From Opitutia bacterium (GTDB lineage: Bacteria; Verrucomicrobiota; Verrucomicrobiia; Opitutales; UBA953): a stretch of 64,000 nucleotides of DNA. A program made the position numbers and the translations under genes. Positions within the stretch are counted from its first letter, which is position 1; each line of letters opens with the position of its first letter. Of the stretch, positions 42,129 to 50,530 are shown piece by piece. Location: assembly GCA_947453335.1 (NCBI GenBank), contig CANGFP010000001.1, positions 124,001 to 188,000 of the forward strand, read 5' to 3'. The notes under the pieces are model-generated. The model was not told the origin of the DNA. It searched no databases and saw only the letters and a program-made list of their open reading frames with translations.

Positions 42129-43217
42129 TCAGGGTTTCAAAACCTTGCGTATCGCCTCAAGCCGCTGCTGGTCCGGCCGGCCCGTCGGCGTCCAAGTCGG
42201 GCAGAGCCAGCCCCCTTCGTCGTGCTCGTTCCAAGCATACATGATCACCGTCCGCGCTGGACAGGTCTCCGGGTGACCGGCGGTGAACGCGAGCGCGCGG
42301 GAGAGGTGCTCGGCAATCTCCGTGGGTGTCGCCGAAGCAGGGAAGGTCGGTTGCGAGAGATACGCGGCACCCTTCTCCCAGGACACCGGATGGTCTTGGC
42401 GAGGACGCTTGTCCCAGCCTGTCGTCACCAACGGCACGTAGGGCGTCCGCGTCCGCTGGGCCGAGTCCCAGGCATGTCGTTCGAACGCTTCCACGTAGCG
42501 GACGAAGCTCGGTTCGGAACCAGGGTGCGCGTAGGCGGACACCGCCGCGAAGCCTTGGGCGGCGTGCGCGGAGAAGTCCTTCGCCGGGTCCCAGCCCATG
42601 AAGACGAAGTACGGGTCCAAGGACGCGGAGCGCAGGGACGCGCGGAGTTCGGTCCAGCGGCGGGCTACTTCCGGTTGGGCCAGGTCGACGCCGAACACGA
42701 ACACCAACGGCCGACCGAGGACGCGCTGGTAGCCCTTCTCCTGCAGGAGGCGCAGCACGCGGTCGCGTTCCGCCGGCCAGCGCGTGGTCGGCACCCCGAA
42801 GGTCTGGTGCAGGATCAGGCAGAAACCGAGTCCGCCTCGTCGCGGACTGGCCAGGTAGCGGGAGAGCGCCGAACTCATCGCATCGTCCTCCGGGTAGGTC
42901 AGGAACGCCCAGTAGTCGAGCCCCGCGCCTTGCGCGTAGGCGATCTCCTGTTCCATCACGCCGGGAGCCGAGCCGTCGATGTGCGCTTGGCCTGCGCCGT
43001 CGACTTGGGCGAACCACGGGAGACGCCAGCGGTGTTTCTCGGGGCTCAAGGAGCTTTCGACTTCCTTGGTCACGCCGCCGCCGCTCCACGCGTCCCAGCG
43101 GATAGCGCCGACGCTCGGGCGTTCCGTTCCAAGCGCGGGAAGGCAGAGCAGGAGGAGGGCGAGACGAAGCACCGAGCCAAGATGGATCAGGCCACCGGGG
43201 AGGGCAAGCAGAGGCAT
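42129..43217 (-). CDS. GH99-like secreted or anchored protein
   Basis: The 362-residue product starts at the ATG at 43217, giving a hydrophobic signal segment (VLRLALLLLCLPALG). It is TIM-barrel-like, with R-W-D-A-W near the start, D-Y-W-A-F-L-T-Y, Y-F-V-F-M-G-W-D, and a final W-N-E-H-D-E-G-G-W. The last is the signature of GH99-like/WbsX-type proteins that act on mannose-containing or other glycans. Whether this one is a hydrolase is not provable from sequence alone. Its start codon overlaps the start of a divergent gene (CATG). G/T-rich heptamers (42045-42070) and TCGA-rich sequence lie in the 140 bases downstream. Confidence 0.7.
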   Translation of the reverse strand: MPLLALPGGLIHLGSVLRLALLLLCLPALGTERPSVGAIRWDAWSGGGVTKEVESSLSPEKHRWRLPWFAQVDGAGQAHIDGSAPGVMEQEIAYAQGAGLDYWAFLTYPEDDAMSSALSRYLASPRRGGLGFCLILHQTFGVPTTRWPAERDRVLRLLQEKGYQRVLGRPLVFVFGVDLAQPEVARRWTELRASLRSASLDPYFVFMGWDPAKDFSAHAAQGFAAVSAYAHPGSEPSFVRYVEAFERHAWDSAQRTRTPYVPLVTTGWDKRPRQDHPVSWEKGAAYLSQPTFPASATPTEIAEHLSRALAFTAGHPETCPARTVIMYAWNEHDEGGWLCPTWTPTGRPDQQRLEAIRKVLKP

Positions 43218-43485
43218 GTGGGTTGACGGCTCCGTCGTCCGTGGCCCTGATGCCAAGGTGCTCCCCAGCCTAGCCATCCTCGCCCCTCGTGGACTCTTCC
43301 TGCTGAGCGGCCTCGCCATCGCCTGCCTGTCGAGCGGCTGGTATCTTTGGTCGAGCCGCGGCCTGTCCGGCTTCCGCATGGTCCGGATCCAGGTGTGGAT
43401 GGTGTTCATCCTCTCGGCGCTGACGCTCGCCTTCCTTGGCTACGTGCTTTGGTTCGCGGACTTCTCTTGGATGAATCAGAAGTGA
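43216..43485 (+). CDS. small two-helix membrane protein
   Basis: This 89-residue product has two hydrophobic segments (roughly residues 28-46 and 60-80) and a C-terminal F-S-W-M-N-Q-K. No family is recognised. The ATG at 43216-43218 shares three of four bases with the start of the divergent GH99-like gene, so neither gene has upstream untranslated sequence free of the other. A later start is possible, for example at 43378. The membrane-type composition and codon use support a real gene. Confidence 0.55.
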   Translation: MWVDGSVVRGPDAKVLPSLAILAPRGLFLLSGLAIACLSSGWYLWSSRGLSGFRMVRIQVWMVFILSALTLAFLGYVLWFADFSWMNQK

Positions 43486-43509
43486 TGCGGGCGGAGCCCG
43501 CGGGTGTGT

Positions 43510-43676
43510 GTGTGGTGAGGGTTGGGGGAAATGCAGGCGGCGTAGCCGCCACATCATTCGATTCATTCCTCGATTTTGCGCAGGTCGATTGGCTGCGCCG
43601 CTCGCAACCCACAACCCGTAACCCGCGACCCTGCAAGACAGCAGCCAGGTCGTGACGCCGTCCCGACCCTACCCAA
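43510..43676. repeat. composite intergenic repeat
   Basis: G/T-rich heptamers (43514-43531), a GCGGC segment with CATCATTCGATTC (43533-43563), A/C-rich heptamers (43602-43628) and an inverted terminal element (43645-43673, ACGCCGTCCCGACCCTACCC core). A GGCGGCC...GGCCGCC palindrome follows at 43683-43702 and may end the converging transcripts. Confidence 0.8.
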
Positions 43677-43744
43677 TGAAGAAGGCGGCCGAGTGGCCGC
43701 CTTCCGGGTGTCGATCCGGGGATCGACGATCGCGCTGGTCGCGC

Positions 43745-44872
43745 TCAACCAGGCAGCGTGAACGCGGGGAGCTTGCGGATCTCGCCGCCGGCCATCGCGG
43801 ACTCGTGGGCGAGGATGCCCGTGCAGGTCCAGTTGGCGGACTGGCGCGCGTTGGGGAACGGTTCGCGTCCGGCGACGAGCGCCTGGATGAACTCGTTCGC
43901 CAGGTGCGGGTGGGAGCCGCCGTGGCCGCCGCCCTGCGTGAAGGACAGGTGGTCTTCGCCTTCGCCGTAGACGCCCTTGGTCGTGAAGCGCTGGATCTCC
44001 TTCGGCAGACGGTGCGCGAAGTCGGGCACCTTGACCTTGGCCGGGATCTCCGGCTCGGGCTTCTTCGCCGTGTGGATGACCGGCTCCTCGCCTTCGACCA
44101 GCGGCCATTCGAAGGACTTCTTGGAACCGTAGACGTCGATGGACTCGCGGTACTGGCGGGCCGTGTCGAAGAGCGAGCGGATGATGCGCGCGGACACGTC
44201 GGACTTGTGGAACTTGATGTGCGCCGTCTCGACGGCGAACGGCGAGTTGTAGATCGGGATCATGTCCTCGGCGATGCGGCCGGAGCCGAAGCACGACACG
44301 TACTCGGCGTCGGCCTGGGTGAGCGCGAGCATGGGGCCGACGCAGTGCGTGGCGTAGTACATGGGCGGGAGGCCGGGCCAGTAGCCGGGCCAGCCTTCCA
44401 TGTCCTGCTGGTGCGAAGCCTGGAGGAACTGCAGGCGGCCGAGCTCGCCCTTGTCGTACATCTCCTTCACGAAGAGGAACTCGCGGGCGTAGACCACCGT
44501 CTCCATCATCATGTAGCGGAGGCCCGTGGCCTTCACCAGCTTCACGATCTCCTCGCACTCGGCGATGGACGTGGCCATCGGGACGGTGCAGGCCACGTGC
44601 TTACCGGCCTTGAGGGCGGCGATGGACTGGCGGCCGTGGTCGGGGATCGGCGTGTTGATGTGGACCGCGTCGATGGTCGGGTCCTTGAGCATCTCCTCGT
44701 AGGAAGTGTAGCGCTTGGCGATGCCGTAGCGGTCGCCGATCTCCTTCAGTTTGTCGGGATTGCGCTGGCAGATGGCGGCGATCTCCGCGTTGGGGTGGGC
44801 GAGGTAGATCGGGATGAACTCCGCGCCGAAGCCGAGCCCGGCCAGCGCGATGCGGATTTTCTTGGTGCTCAT
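43745..44872 (-). CDS. Gfo/Idh/MocA-family oxidoreductase
   Basis: I chose the ATG at 44872 because GGAGG stands 8 bases upstream; the product is 375 residues. It has the NAD(P)-binding Rossmann start (I-R-I-A-L-A-G-L-G-F-G-A), the I-D-A-V-H-I-N-T-P segment and G-K-H-V-A-C-T-V-P, where most family members have E-K-P. The C-terminal alpha/beta domain includes G-G-G-H-G-G-S-H-P-H-L. The family oxidises or epimerises sugars and inositols, and the substrate here is unknown. The E-K-P to T-V-P change removes the Lys that is often catalytic, which may alter chemistry. An MFS transporter gene upstream on the same strand ends with a terminator. Confidence 0.85.
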   Translation of the reverse strand: MSTKKIRIALAGLGFGAEFIPIYLAHPNAEIAAICQRNPDKLKEIGDRYGIAKRYTSYEEMLKDPTIDAVHINTPIPDHGRQSIAALKAGKHVACTVPMATSIAECEEIVKLVKATGLRYMMMETVVYAREFLFVKEMYDKGELGRLQFLQASHQQDMEGWPGYWPGLPPMYYATHCVGPMLALTQADAEYVSCFGSGRIAEDMIPIYNSPFAVETAHIKFHKSDVSARIIRSLFDTARQYRESIDVYGSKKSFEWPLVEGEEPVIHTAKKPEPEIPAKVKVPDFAHRLPKEIQRFTTKGVYGEGEDHLSFTQGGGHGGSHPHLANEFIQALVAGREPFPNARQSANWTCTGILAHESAMAGGEIRKLPAFTLPG

Positions 44873-44961
44873 GGGGAAGGCCTCCATTCAGCCCCGAAGC
44901 CACGGGGACGGAAGCCGATTTCCTTGGAAGATAACGACAGCCGGCGGCCGATCCGGGCAAC

Positions 44962-44990
44962 AAAAAGGCCGCACGTTTCCGTGCGGCCTT
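44962..44990 (-). terminator. rho-independent terminator after the MFS gene
   Basis: An AAGGCCGCAC/GTGCGGCCTT stem with a short loop is followed on the minus strand by TTTTTG. It lies 24 bases past the MFS stop and so separates it from the oxidoreductase gene. Confidence 0.85.
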
Positions 44991-45013
44991 CGCGGGGAGC
45001 GAGGGGCGGGCGC

Positions 45014-46567
45014 TTAAGCCTGCTCTTCGATCTTCAGGGCGCGGTAGCCGCCGATGCTCTTGAAGTAGAAGAGCAGCAGCAGGTAGATCGCGGCCATGGT
45101 CAGCGGCAGGAAGGAGTCGGCCTTCAGCGTGGCGCGGTCGCCGGCCTGGTTGGCGGCGACGATGGCCTTCTGGTCGGCCGTGCCCTTGTCGCCGGCCTTC
45201 TTGGCTTCCTCGAGCTTGGCGCCGTCGACGGCGTTGACCGAGGCGAAGACGAGGAACTTGGACTCGTCCTTGGACTTGTTGGCTTCGTAGACGGCCGCGT
45301 TGGAGGCCTTCAGGGATTCGCTGGTGAAGCGGTCCTTGGCGTAGCCGAGGCCGGGGCCGCCGATCAGGCCGGCGGAGAGCATGCCGATGCCGCCCATGAT
45401 GGACATGGCGACGGCGCCGGAGCGCGGGAAGCGGTCGCCGACGACGGCGAGCATCGTGGGCCAGAAGAACGTCTTGCCGAGGGCGTAGATGCCGAGGGCG
45501 ACGAGGGCGGCGCCGAAGGTCGACATGCCGCTGGCGAGGGTCAGGCCGGTGAAGGCGATGAGCGAGGCGGTGACGAGCAGGCCGATCGGGGAGAGGCCGA
45601 TCTTCTTCTCGATGAACTCGGCGCAGAAGCGGAGCGAGAACATGATGAGGGACGTGTAGAAGAAGAGGAACTTGCCCTGGTCAGGCGTGAAGAGGTTGCC
45701 GGTGATGGCTTCGATCCAGGAGTCGGTGCCGAGCTCGACCGCGCCGACGATGGCGTGGGTGAGGAAGAGCACGAAGAGCAGCAGGGAACCGAAGGAGAAG
45801 CGCGTCACGACGCCGACGGCGACGACGAGGAGGCCGGCGATGACCAGGCCGAGGGTCGGGTTGCCGAAGACGTTGCCGAGGAAGATCGACACGAGGTAGC
45901 CGGCGACGGCCGCGCCGAGGAGGCCGACGTCCTTGAACATCTCGGAGAAGGAGGCGCCCTTTTCGGCGGCTTCCGACTTCGGGAAGGTCTGGCCCATGAA
46001 CATCACGGCGTACGCGACGGTGGGGACGAGGTAGAAGGCGAGCTGGCCCTTCCAGCCGAGGTGCAGCGTGGAACCGAGGACGTAGGAGGCGACGGCGCCG
46101 ACCATCATGCCCAGAGGCCAGGAGGCGTGCAGGATGTTGAGGTAGTGCGTGCGGTTCTGCGGGAAGACCGTGGCCACCAGCGGGTTGGCGACGGCTTCGA
46201 GCGTGCCGTTGGCGTACGCGAAGAGGAACATGCCCCAGTAGAGGAAGCCGTAGGCGTTCTCAGGGGTCGAGGCGCCGAAGGTGACGAAGGCCGAGAGGAT
46301 GTGGCCGGCGAGGGCGACCGCGACGAGCTTGCCGTAGCCGATCTTGTCGACGAGCACGCCGCCGATGATGATGCCGAAGCAGAAACCGGAGAAGCCGGCG
46401 CCGCCGATCGCGCCGAGCTGGGTGGCGCTGAAGTGGTACTCGGAGGCCCAGTTGCCGAAGATGCCGCCGCGGAGGGCGAAGCCTACGCCGGCAGCCAGGA
46501 TGGCCATGAAGCCGGCCCAGAGGAGACGCTGCGCGTTGGGCGCAGCCGAGGGTTGTTCGTCGGTCAT
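45014..46567 (-). CDS. MFS transporter, sugar-type
   Basis: The 517-residue protein has about twelve membrane segments in two halves. The first half has G-x-x-x-D-K-I-G-Y-G-K between helices 2 and 3 (near residue 73), the MFS signature. A soluble insert of about 60 residues (430-490, rich in Lys, Asp and Ala) lies before the last helix. That insert is unusual and may be a regulatory or binding loop on the cytoplasmic or periplasmic side. The substrate is probably a sugar or related compound, judging from neighbours. The promoter-like sequence CATATATTAAT directly precedes the ATG. Confidence 0.85.
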   Translation of the reverse strand: MTDEQPSAAPNAQRLLWAGFMAILAAGVGFALRGGIFGNWASEYHFSATQLGAIGGAGFSGFCFGIIIGGVLVDKIGYGKLVAVALAGHILSAFVTFGASTPENAYGFLYWGMFLFAYANGTLEAVANPLVATVFPQNRTHYLNILHASWPLGMMVGAVASYVLGSTLHLGWKGQLAFYLVPTVAYAVMFMGQTFPKSEAAEKGASFSEMFKDVGLLGAAVAGYLVSIFLGNVFGNPTLGLVIAGLLVVAVGVVTRFSFGSLLLFVLFLTHAIVGAVELGTDSWIEAITGNLFTPDQGKFLFFYTSLIMFSLRFCAEFIEKKIGLSPIGLLVTASLIAFTGLTLASGMSTFGAALVALGIYALGKTFFWPTMLAVVGDRFPRSGAVAMSIMGGIGMLSAGLIGGPGLGYAKDRFTSESLKASNAAVYEANKSKDESKFLVFASVNAVDGAKLEEAKKAGDKGTADQKAIVAANQAGDRATLKADSFLPLTMAAIYLLLLFYFKSIGGYRALKIEEQA

Positions 46568-46641
46568 ATTAATATATGGTTATGGTGAGGGAGGGGGTAC
46601 GGGTGTGAATAAAGCCGATTTCCCGCCTCTGTCGAGACGGC

Positions 46642-46663
46642 AAAACGCCCCCGGACGGCCGGG
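46642..46663 (-). terminator. possible terminator after the AraC-type gene
   Basis: A short CCCGG/CCGGG stem (46650-46663) with an ACGG loop is followed on the minus strand by GGGCGTTTT. The stem is only five base pairs, so the assignment is moderate. Confidence 0.45.
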
Positions 46664-46664
46664 T

Positions 46665-47417
46665 TCAGGCTTCTTTTCCGCTCTTATGCATCCGCCGAAA
46701 GGCCGTCGGGCTCATCTTCATGGCCCGTCGGAACTGCCGGGAGAAGTCGCTGGCGTCGTAGAAACCGGTCCGGTCCGCGATCTCCGAGGGGCGCAGGGCC
46801 GTGTCCTTGAGGAGGTCGGAGGCCGCGGCGACCCGCATCCGGACGTGGTAGGCGCGGGGGCTGACCTGGTAGGCCTTGTGGAACTTGCGCTCGAACTGGC
46901 GGATCGAGAGGCCCGTCAGCTTGGCCAATTTCGCGATGTTCAGGGCGTCGGCGAGGTTCTGTTTGATGAACTCCGCGGCGGCCTCGACCTTGAGGAAGGG
47001 CTCCAGCAGGGCCTTGGTGCCTTCATAGCTGCGGACGGTGCCGAACACGCCGCAGGGCTTGCCGTGCAAGTCGAAGATGGGGAGCTTGGTCGTCTCGTAC
47101 CAGACGTGTTCGCCGTCCTCGTTGGGGAAGAGCTCGACGAGGCGCATGGCGGGCTCGCCGCTCTGGCAGACCTGCACGTCCTTCTTCCGGAACGCGGCGA
47201 CGAGCTCCGGCGGGAAGACGTCGGCGTCGGTCTTGCCGAGCAGCGACGCCTCGTCGGGCTGGCCGCAGCGCTGGGCGAAGGCGAGGTTGGCCATCGTGAA
47301 GCGACCCTCGAGGTCCTTGGCGAAGAACATCACGCCCGGCAGGTGGTCGAAGACCGTCCGCAGGCTGCGCACCTGGACCTGGTTCAGCCAGACATCGAGT
47401 GTCGGTGTCGTTTTCAC
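46665..47417 (-). CDS. AraC-family regulator with N-terminal PAS domain
   Basis: The 250-residue protein has a PAS-like sensor at residues 20-130 (G-V-M-F-F-A-K-D-L-E-G-R-F-T-M-A-N, then W-Y-E-T-T-K-L-P) and two AraC helix-turn-helix motifs at about 150-245 (L-S-I-R-Q-F-E-R-K-F, and the D-A-S-D-F-S-R-Q-F-R-R signature). It would regulate transcription in response to a small ligand. The MFS and oxidoreductase genes downstream on the same strand are likely targets, though this is inference. It diverges from the cytochrome c gene across 226 bases without other genes. Confidence 0.9.
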   Translation of the reverse strand: MKTTPTLDVWLNQVQVRSLRTVFDHLPGVMFFAKDLEGRFTMANLAFAQRCGQPDEASLLGKTDADVFPPELVAAFRKKDVQVCQSGEPAMRLVELFPNEDGEHVWYETTKLPIFDLHGKPCGVFGTVRSYEGTKALLEPFLKVEAAAEFIKQNLADALNIAKLAKLTGLSIRQFERKFHKAYQVSPRAYHVRMRVAAASDLLKDTALRPSEIADRTGFYDASDFSRQFRRAMKMSPTAFRRMHKSGKEA

Positions 47418-47643
47418 CCCATTTAACTACAGCGCCACGGTCGGCAGGTCGATGCGATTAATCAAAGCCTTTAGGTCATCTGGCCTGCGTCTGCCGGCGG
47501 TTTCTGTGTCGTTTTCATACAAACCAACGCCGCTGCCCCGCTTATCCGCCAAGGGGCGGTCGCCTAATGACCATGGCCGGGCCAGCATTTTCGTTTTGAG
47601 GTCTGGGGCCAACTCGGCTCCTTTGTCGGTCAACCTACACGTC

Positions 47644-48111
47644 ATGTCCTCCCTGAAGTACCTCGCCCTCGCCACCCTCGCCACGACCGCCTTCGCCGCC
47701 GACGCGGCCAAGCCCGACGCCGCCACCCTCGAGCGCGGCAAGGCCGTCTACAGCCGCACCTGCATCGCCTGCCACCAGCCCACTGGCGCCGGCCTGCCCC
47801 CCGTCTTCCCGCCCCTCGCCGGTTCCGAGTGGATCGCCAAGGGCGCCTCGATCGCCGTCCGCAACATCACCAACGGCATGCAGGGCGAGGTGAGCGTCAA
47901 GGGACTCAAGTACAACAGCATGATGCCCCCGGTGGCCGGCGTCTCCGACAAGGACATCGCCGACGTCGTCACCTACGTGAACAATTCCTTCGGCAACGCC
48001 GGCCCGGTCGTCACCGAAGCCGAAGTGAAGGCCATCAAGGCCAAGTACGCCGACCGCAAGACCCCCTGGACCGCGGCCGAGTACGAGAAGGAAGCTAAGG
48101 AAGCCAAGTAA
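47644..48111 (+). CDS. small secreted cytochrome c
   Basis: Starting at the ATG at 47644, the product is 155 residues with a signal peptide (SSLKYLALATLATTAFA). One class I haem site follows (C-I-A-C-H near residue 40), with an axial Met candidate in N-S-M-M-P-P near residue 105 and a Lys/Glu-rich C-terminal tail. It resembles the small cytochromes that accept electrons from PVC-type dehydrogenases, two of which lie in this window. The open frame upstream to 47038 belongs to the opposite strand's gene and is ignored. The ebo-like genes follow after 114 bases. Confidence 0.85.
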   Translation: MSSLKYLALATLATTAFAADAAKPDAATLERGKAVYSRTCIACHQPTGAGLPPVFPPLAGSEWIAKGASIAVRNITNGMQGEVSVKGLKYNSMMPPVAGVSDKDIADVVTYVNNSFGNAGPVVTEAEVKAIKAKYADRKTPWTAAEYEKEAKEAK

Positions 48112-48225
48112 GCCGGCCTCGGCTCGGGCCGCCGCCGCCAACGGGCGGGGCGGCTTGACCCGTGGGGACCTCTGCCGCACCTTGGTGTCTCACCACACCA
48201 AGGGCGCTGCGGCGTCCTCCCCCAC

Positions 48226-48528
48226 ATGTCCGACCCCAACCCCCTCGCCGGCACGCCTCGCCGAACCCGCGACCAAGTGGCCGACCTCCACTTCATGGAC
48301 GCGCGCTACAAGCTCCTCGACCTCGCGGCCTTCCTGGACCGCCTCGAGAAGGCCACCGGCCCCGAGGACCATCGCGTCCGCGGCCTCCGCGCCGCGCTGC
48401 CGATCCTGCTGAAGGCCGACGGCGACCGCGTCGCGCAGATCCTCCACCTCTGGAGCGACCCTTCCGTCGCCCCCATCGAAAAAGCCGACACCAAGGCCGC
48501 CTCGGGCGTCTGGCCCGGCCTCAAGTAA
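48226..48528 (+). CDS. small protein at the EboA position of the ebo cluster
   Basis: At 100 residues this protein precedes eboB by 10 bases and stands where eboA is found in other ebo clusters, but it is much shorter than the usual EboA. It is helical, with the phrase Y-K-L-L-D-L-A-A-F-L-D-R-L-E-K-A near residue 28 and a basic, Pro-rich N-terminus. I cannot confirm homology to EboA. It may be a trimmed equivalent or a lineage-specific replacement. The close spacing and shared strand make it part of the operon. Confidence 0.6.
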   Translation: MSDPNPLAGTPRRTRDQVADLHFMDARYKLLDLAAFLDRLEKATGPEDHRVRGLRAALPILLKADGDRVAQILHLWSDPSVAPIEKADTKAASGVWPGLK

Positions 48529-48538
48529 GCCCCCGACC

Positions 48539-49354
48539 ATGCGCTACATTGAACCCCACGGCCACATGGTGAGCCGCACCACCGACGACTACCAGGCGAT
48601 GGCCTTGGCGGGCTGCGCGGCCATCTGCGAGCCGGCCTTCTGGGCCGGCTTCGACCGCAAGACCGCGGACGGCTTCTACGACTACTTCTGCCAGCTCACG
48701 CAGCACGAACCCAAGCGCGCCGCCAAGTACGGCCTCCCGCACTACTGCTGGCTCTGCATCAACCCGAAGGAGTCCGAGGACATGAAGCTCGCCGACGACG
48801 TCCTCGCGCTCATCCCGGGGTTCCTCCAGGCCAAGACCGTGCTCGGCATCGGCGAGATCGGCCTGAACAAGAACACGCGCAACGAAGTCCGCATCCTCGA
48901 GAAGCACATCGAGCTCGCCGTGAAGCACGATCAGCTGATCCTCGTCCACACCCCGCACCTCGAGGACAAGCGCAAGGGCACGCGCCTCATCATGGACGTC
49001 CTCAAGGCCGCCGGGAAGGTGAAGCCGGAGCGCGTCATCATCGACCACGTCGAGGAGCACACCATCGGCGAGGTCCTCGACCAGGGCTTCTGGGCGGGCA
49101 TCACGCTCTATCCGGAATCGAAGGCCACGCCCGTGCGCGCCGTCGACATGCTGGAGAACTTCGCCTCGCAGCGCGTGTGGCTGAACAGCGCGTGCGACTG
49201 GGGCCACAGCGACCCGCTCGCCGTGCCGAAGGCCATGCAGGAGATGCGCCGGCGCGGCCACTCCGCCGCCGCCATCGACAGCCTCGTGTACGGCAACCCC
49301 GTGCGCTTCCTGTCGCAGTCCAAGAACTTCAAGGACCCGCAGGCCCTGCGCTGA
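48539..49354 (+). CDS. eboB: EboB-like TatD-type metal-dependent hydrolase
   Basis: The 271-residue product is a TatD/amidohydrolase-fold protein with a metal-binding H-x-H at the start (E-P-H-G-H). Further ligand motifs are G-E-I-G-L near residue 104, V-H-T-P-H near residue 139 and I-D-H-V-E-E-H near residue 166. In the ebo cluster this gene is EboB, of unsettled function, in a pathway linked to the export or maturation of secondary metabolites such as scytonemin in cyanobacteria. It is followed after two bases by eboE. Confidence 0.85.
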   Translation: MRYIEPHGHMVSRTTDDYQAMALAGCAAICEPAFWAGFDRKTADGFYDYFCQLTQHEPKRAAKYGLPHYCWLCINPKESEDMKLADDVLALIPGFLQAKTVLGIGEIGLNKNTRNEVRILEKHIELAVKHDQLILVHTPHLEDKRKGTRLIMDVLKAAGKVKPERVIIDHVEEHTIGEVLDQGFWAGITLYPESKATPVRAVDMLENFASQRVWLNSACDWGHSDPLAVPKAMQEMRRRGHSAAAIDSLVYGNPVRFLSQSKNFKDPQALR

Positions 49355-49356
49355 AC

Positions 49357-50529
49357 GTGAAGCTCACCTCCGGACTCAGCCTCGCCTACTGCACCAACGT
49401 CCATCGCGGCGAAGGGTGGGCGGAGACCTTCGCGGGCCTGCGTGACCACGCCTTGCGCGTGCGCGACCGCGTCTCGCCGGGCAAGACCTACGTCCTCGGC
49501 CTCCGCCTCGGCGACCGCGCCGCCGCCGAGCTCGCCGACCCCGCCACGCTGACGGCCTTCCGCCATTGGCTGGACAAGGAAGACTGCGTCGTCGCCGGCA
49601 TCAATGGCTTCCCGTTCGGCCCGTTCCACGGCCAGGCCGTGAAGGACAACGTCTTCGCGCCGGATTGGTGCGAGCCCGCGCGCCTCGAGTACACCAACCG
49701 CCTCTTCGACCTCCTCGCCGCGTTCGGCCCGCCGGACAAGGTCGGCACCGTCAGCACGCTGCCGGGCTCCTTCAAGGGCTTCGGCCGGAACGCCGACGAG
49801 CTCAAGGCCATGCGCCGCAACCTGCTCGCGTGCGGCGAACACCTCGACCGGCTCCGCGACCGCACCGGCGTCACGTTGCGCCTGGCGCTCGAGCCCGAGC
49901 CCATCGGCCACGCCGAGAACACGCCCGAGGCGCTCCGTCTCTTCGAGCAGCTCCGCGCCGAAGAGCCCTCGAAGGGCCTCGTCGACCGCACCCTCGGGAT
50001 CGCCTACGACACCTGCCACTTCGCGCTGCAGTATGAGCAGGCCCATGAAGCCATCGCCCGCTTGAACGCTGGCGGTGCGCCCGTGCTCAAGTTCCACCTC
50101 AGCTCGGCGCTGCGCCTAAAGCCCACGGAAGTCGCCCTCGCGCGCCTCGCGAAGATGCACGAACCCGTGTACCTGCACCAGACCATGGGCCGCGCGAAGG
50201 ACGGCTCCATCGTGCGTTTCAAGGACATCCCGTTGGCCATGGCCGCGGTCGACCAGCTCCGCGCGCTCGAGGAGCTCCGCGTGCACTTCCACGTGCCGGT
50301 GAACGCCGACCGACTCTCCGACGAGCTCTCGACCACGAACGACCACCTGCGCGACGCCATCGCCGTGATCGGCAAGGACCCCGGCCCGTGCCGCGAGCTC
50401 GAGATCGAGACGTACACCTGGGAGGTCCTGCCGCCCGAGGTCCGCACCGCGGACGTCGCCGACATGATCGCCGCCGAGTATCGCTGGACCCTCGCCGAAC
50501 TCGCGAAGGCCGGCATCAAGCCGCGCTGA
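49357..50529 (+). CDS. eboE: EboE-like sugar-isomerase-fold protein
   Basis: GTG at 49357 gives 390 residues and a two-base gap to eboB. The product has the xylose-isomerase-like TIM-barrel layout, with E-P-E-P-I-G-H near residue 183, D-T-C-H-F-A near residue 214 and a late E-I-E-T-Y-T-W. These are the metal-ligand-like positions of the family, and the length agrees with EboE. The upstream open frame lies inside eboB and is not used. The gene stops one base before the ATG of eboC. Confidence 0.8.
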   Translation: MKLTSGLSLAYCTNVHRGEGWAETFAGLRDHALRVRDRVSPGKTYVLGLRLGDRAAAELADPATLTAFRHWLDKEDCVVAGINGFPFGPFHGQAVKDNVFAPDWCEPARLEYTNRLFDLLAAFGPPDKVGTVSTLPGSFKGFGRNADELKAMRRNLLACGEHLDRLRDRTGVTLRLALEPEPIGHAENTPEALRLFEQLRAEEPSKGLVDRTLGIAYDTCHFALQYEQAHEAIARLNAGGAPVLKFHLSSALRLKPTEVALARLAKMHEPVYLHQTMGRAKDGSIVRFKDIPLAMAAVDQLRALEELRVHFHVPVNADRLSDELSTTNDHLRDAIAVIGKDPGPCRELEIETYTWEVLPPEVRTADVADMIAAEYRWTLAELAKAGIKPR

Positions 50530-50530
50530 C

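Noticed and set aside
38599-42276. Long open frame on the plus strand through the PVC-type dehydrogenase
   Set aside because: The minus-strand product has a signal peptide, propeller and cytochrome motif; the plus frame is low-complexity and has no domain.
28886-43630. GGGTTG-type heptamers as telomere-like sequence
   Set aside because: They are short, degenerate, internal and on both strands between genes, so a chromosome end is not indicated.
43652-46588. 978-codon open frame opposite the oxidoreductase and MFS genes
   Set aside because: It spans two convincing genes and a terminator on the other strand; composition is Glu/Gly/Arg/Asp repeats typical of antisense frames.
48226-48528. Firm assignment as EboA
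   Set aside because: Position fits, but length is less than half of EboA and no diagnostic motif could be read, so no gene symbol was given.
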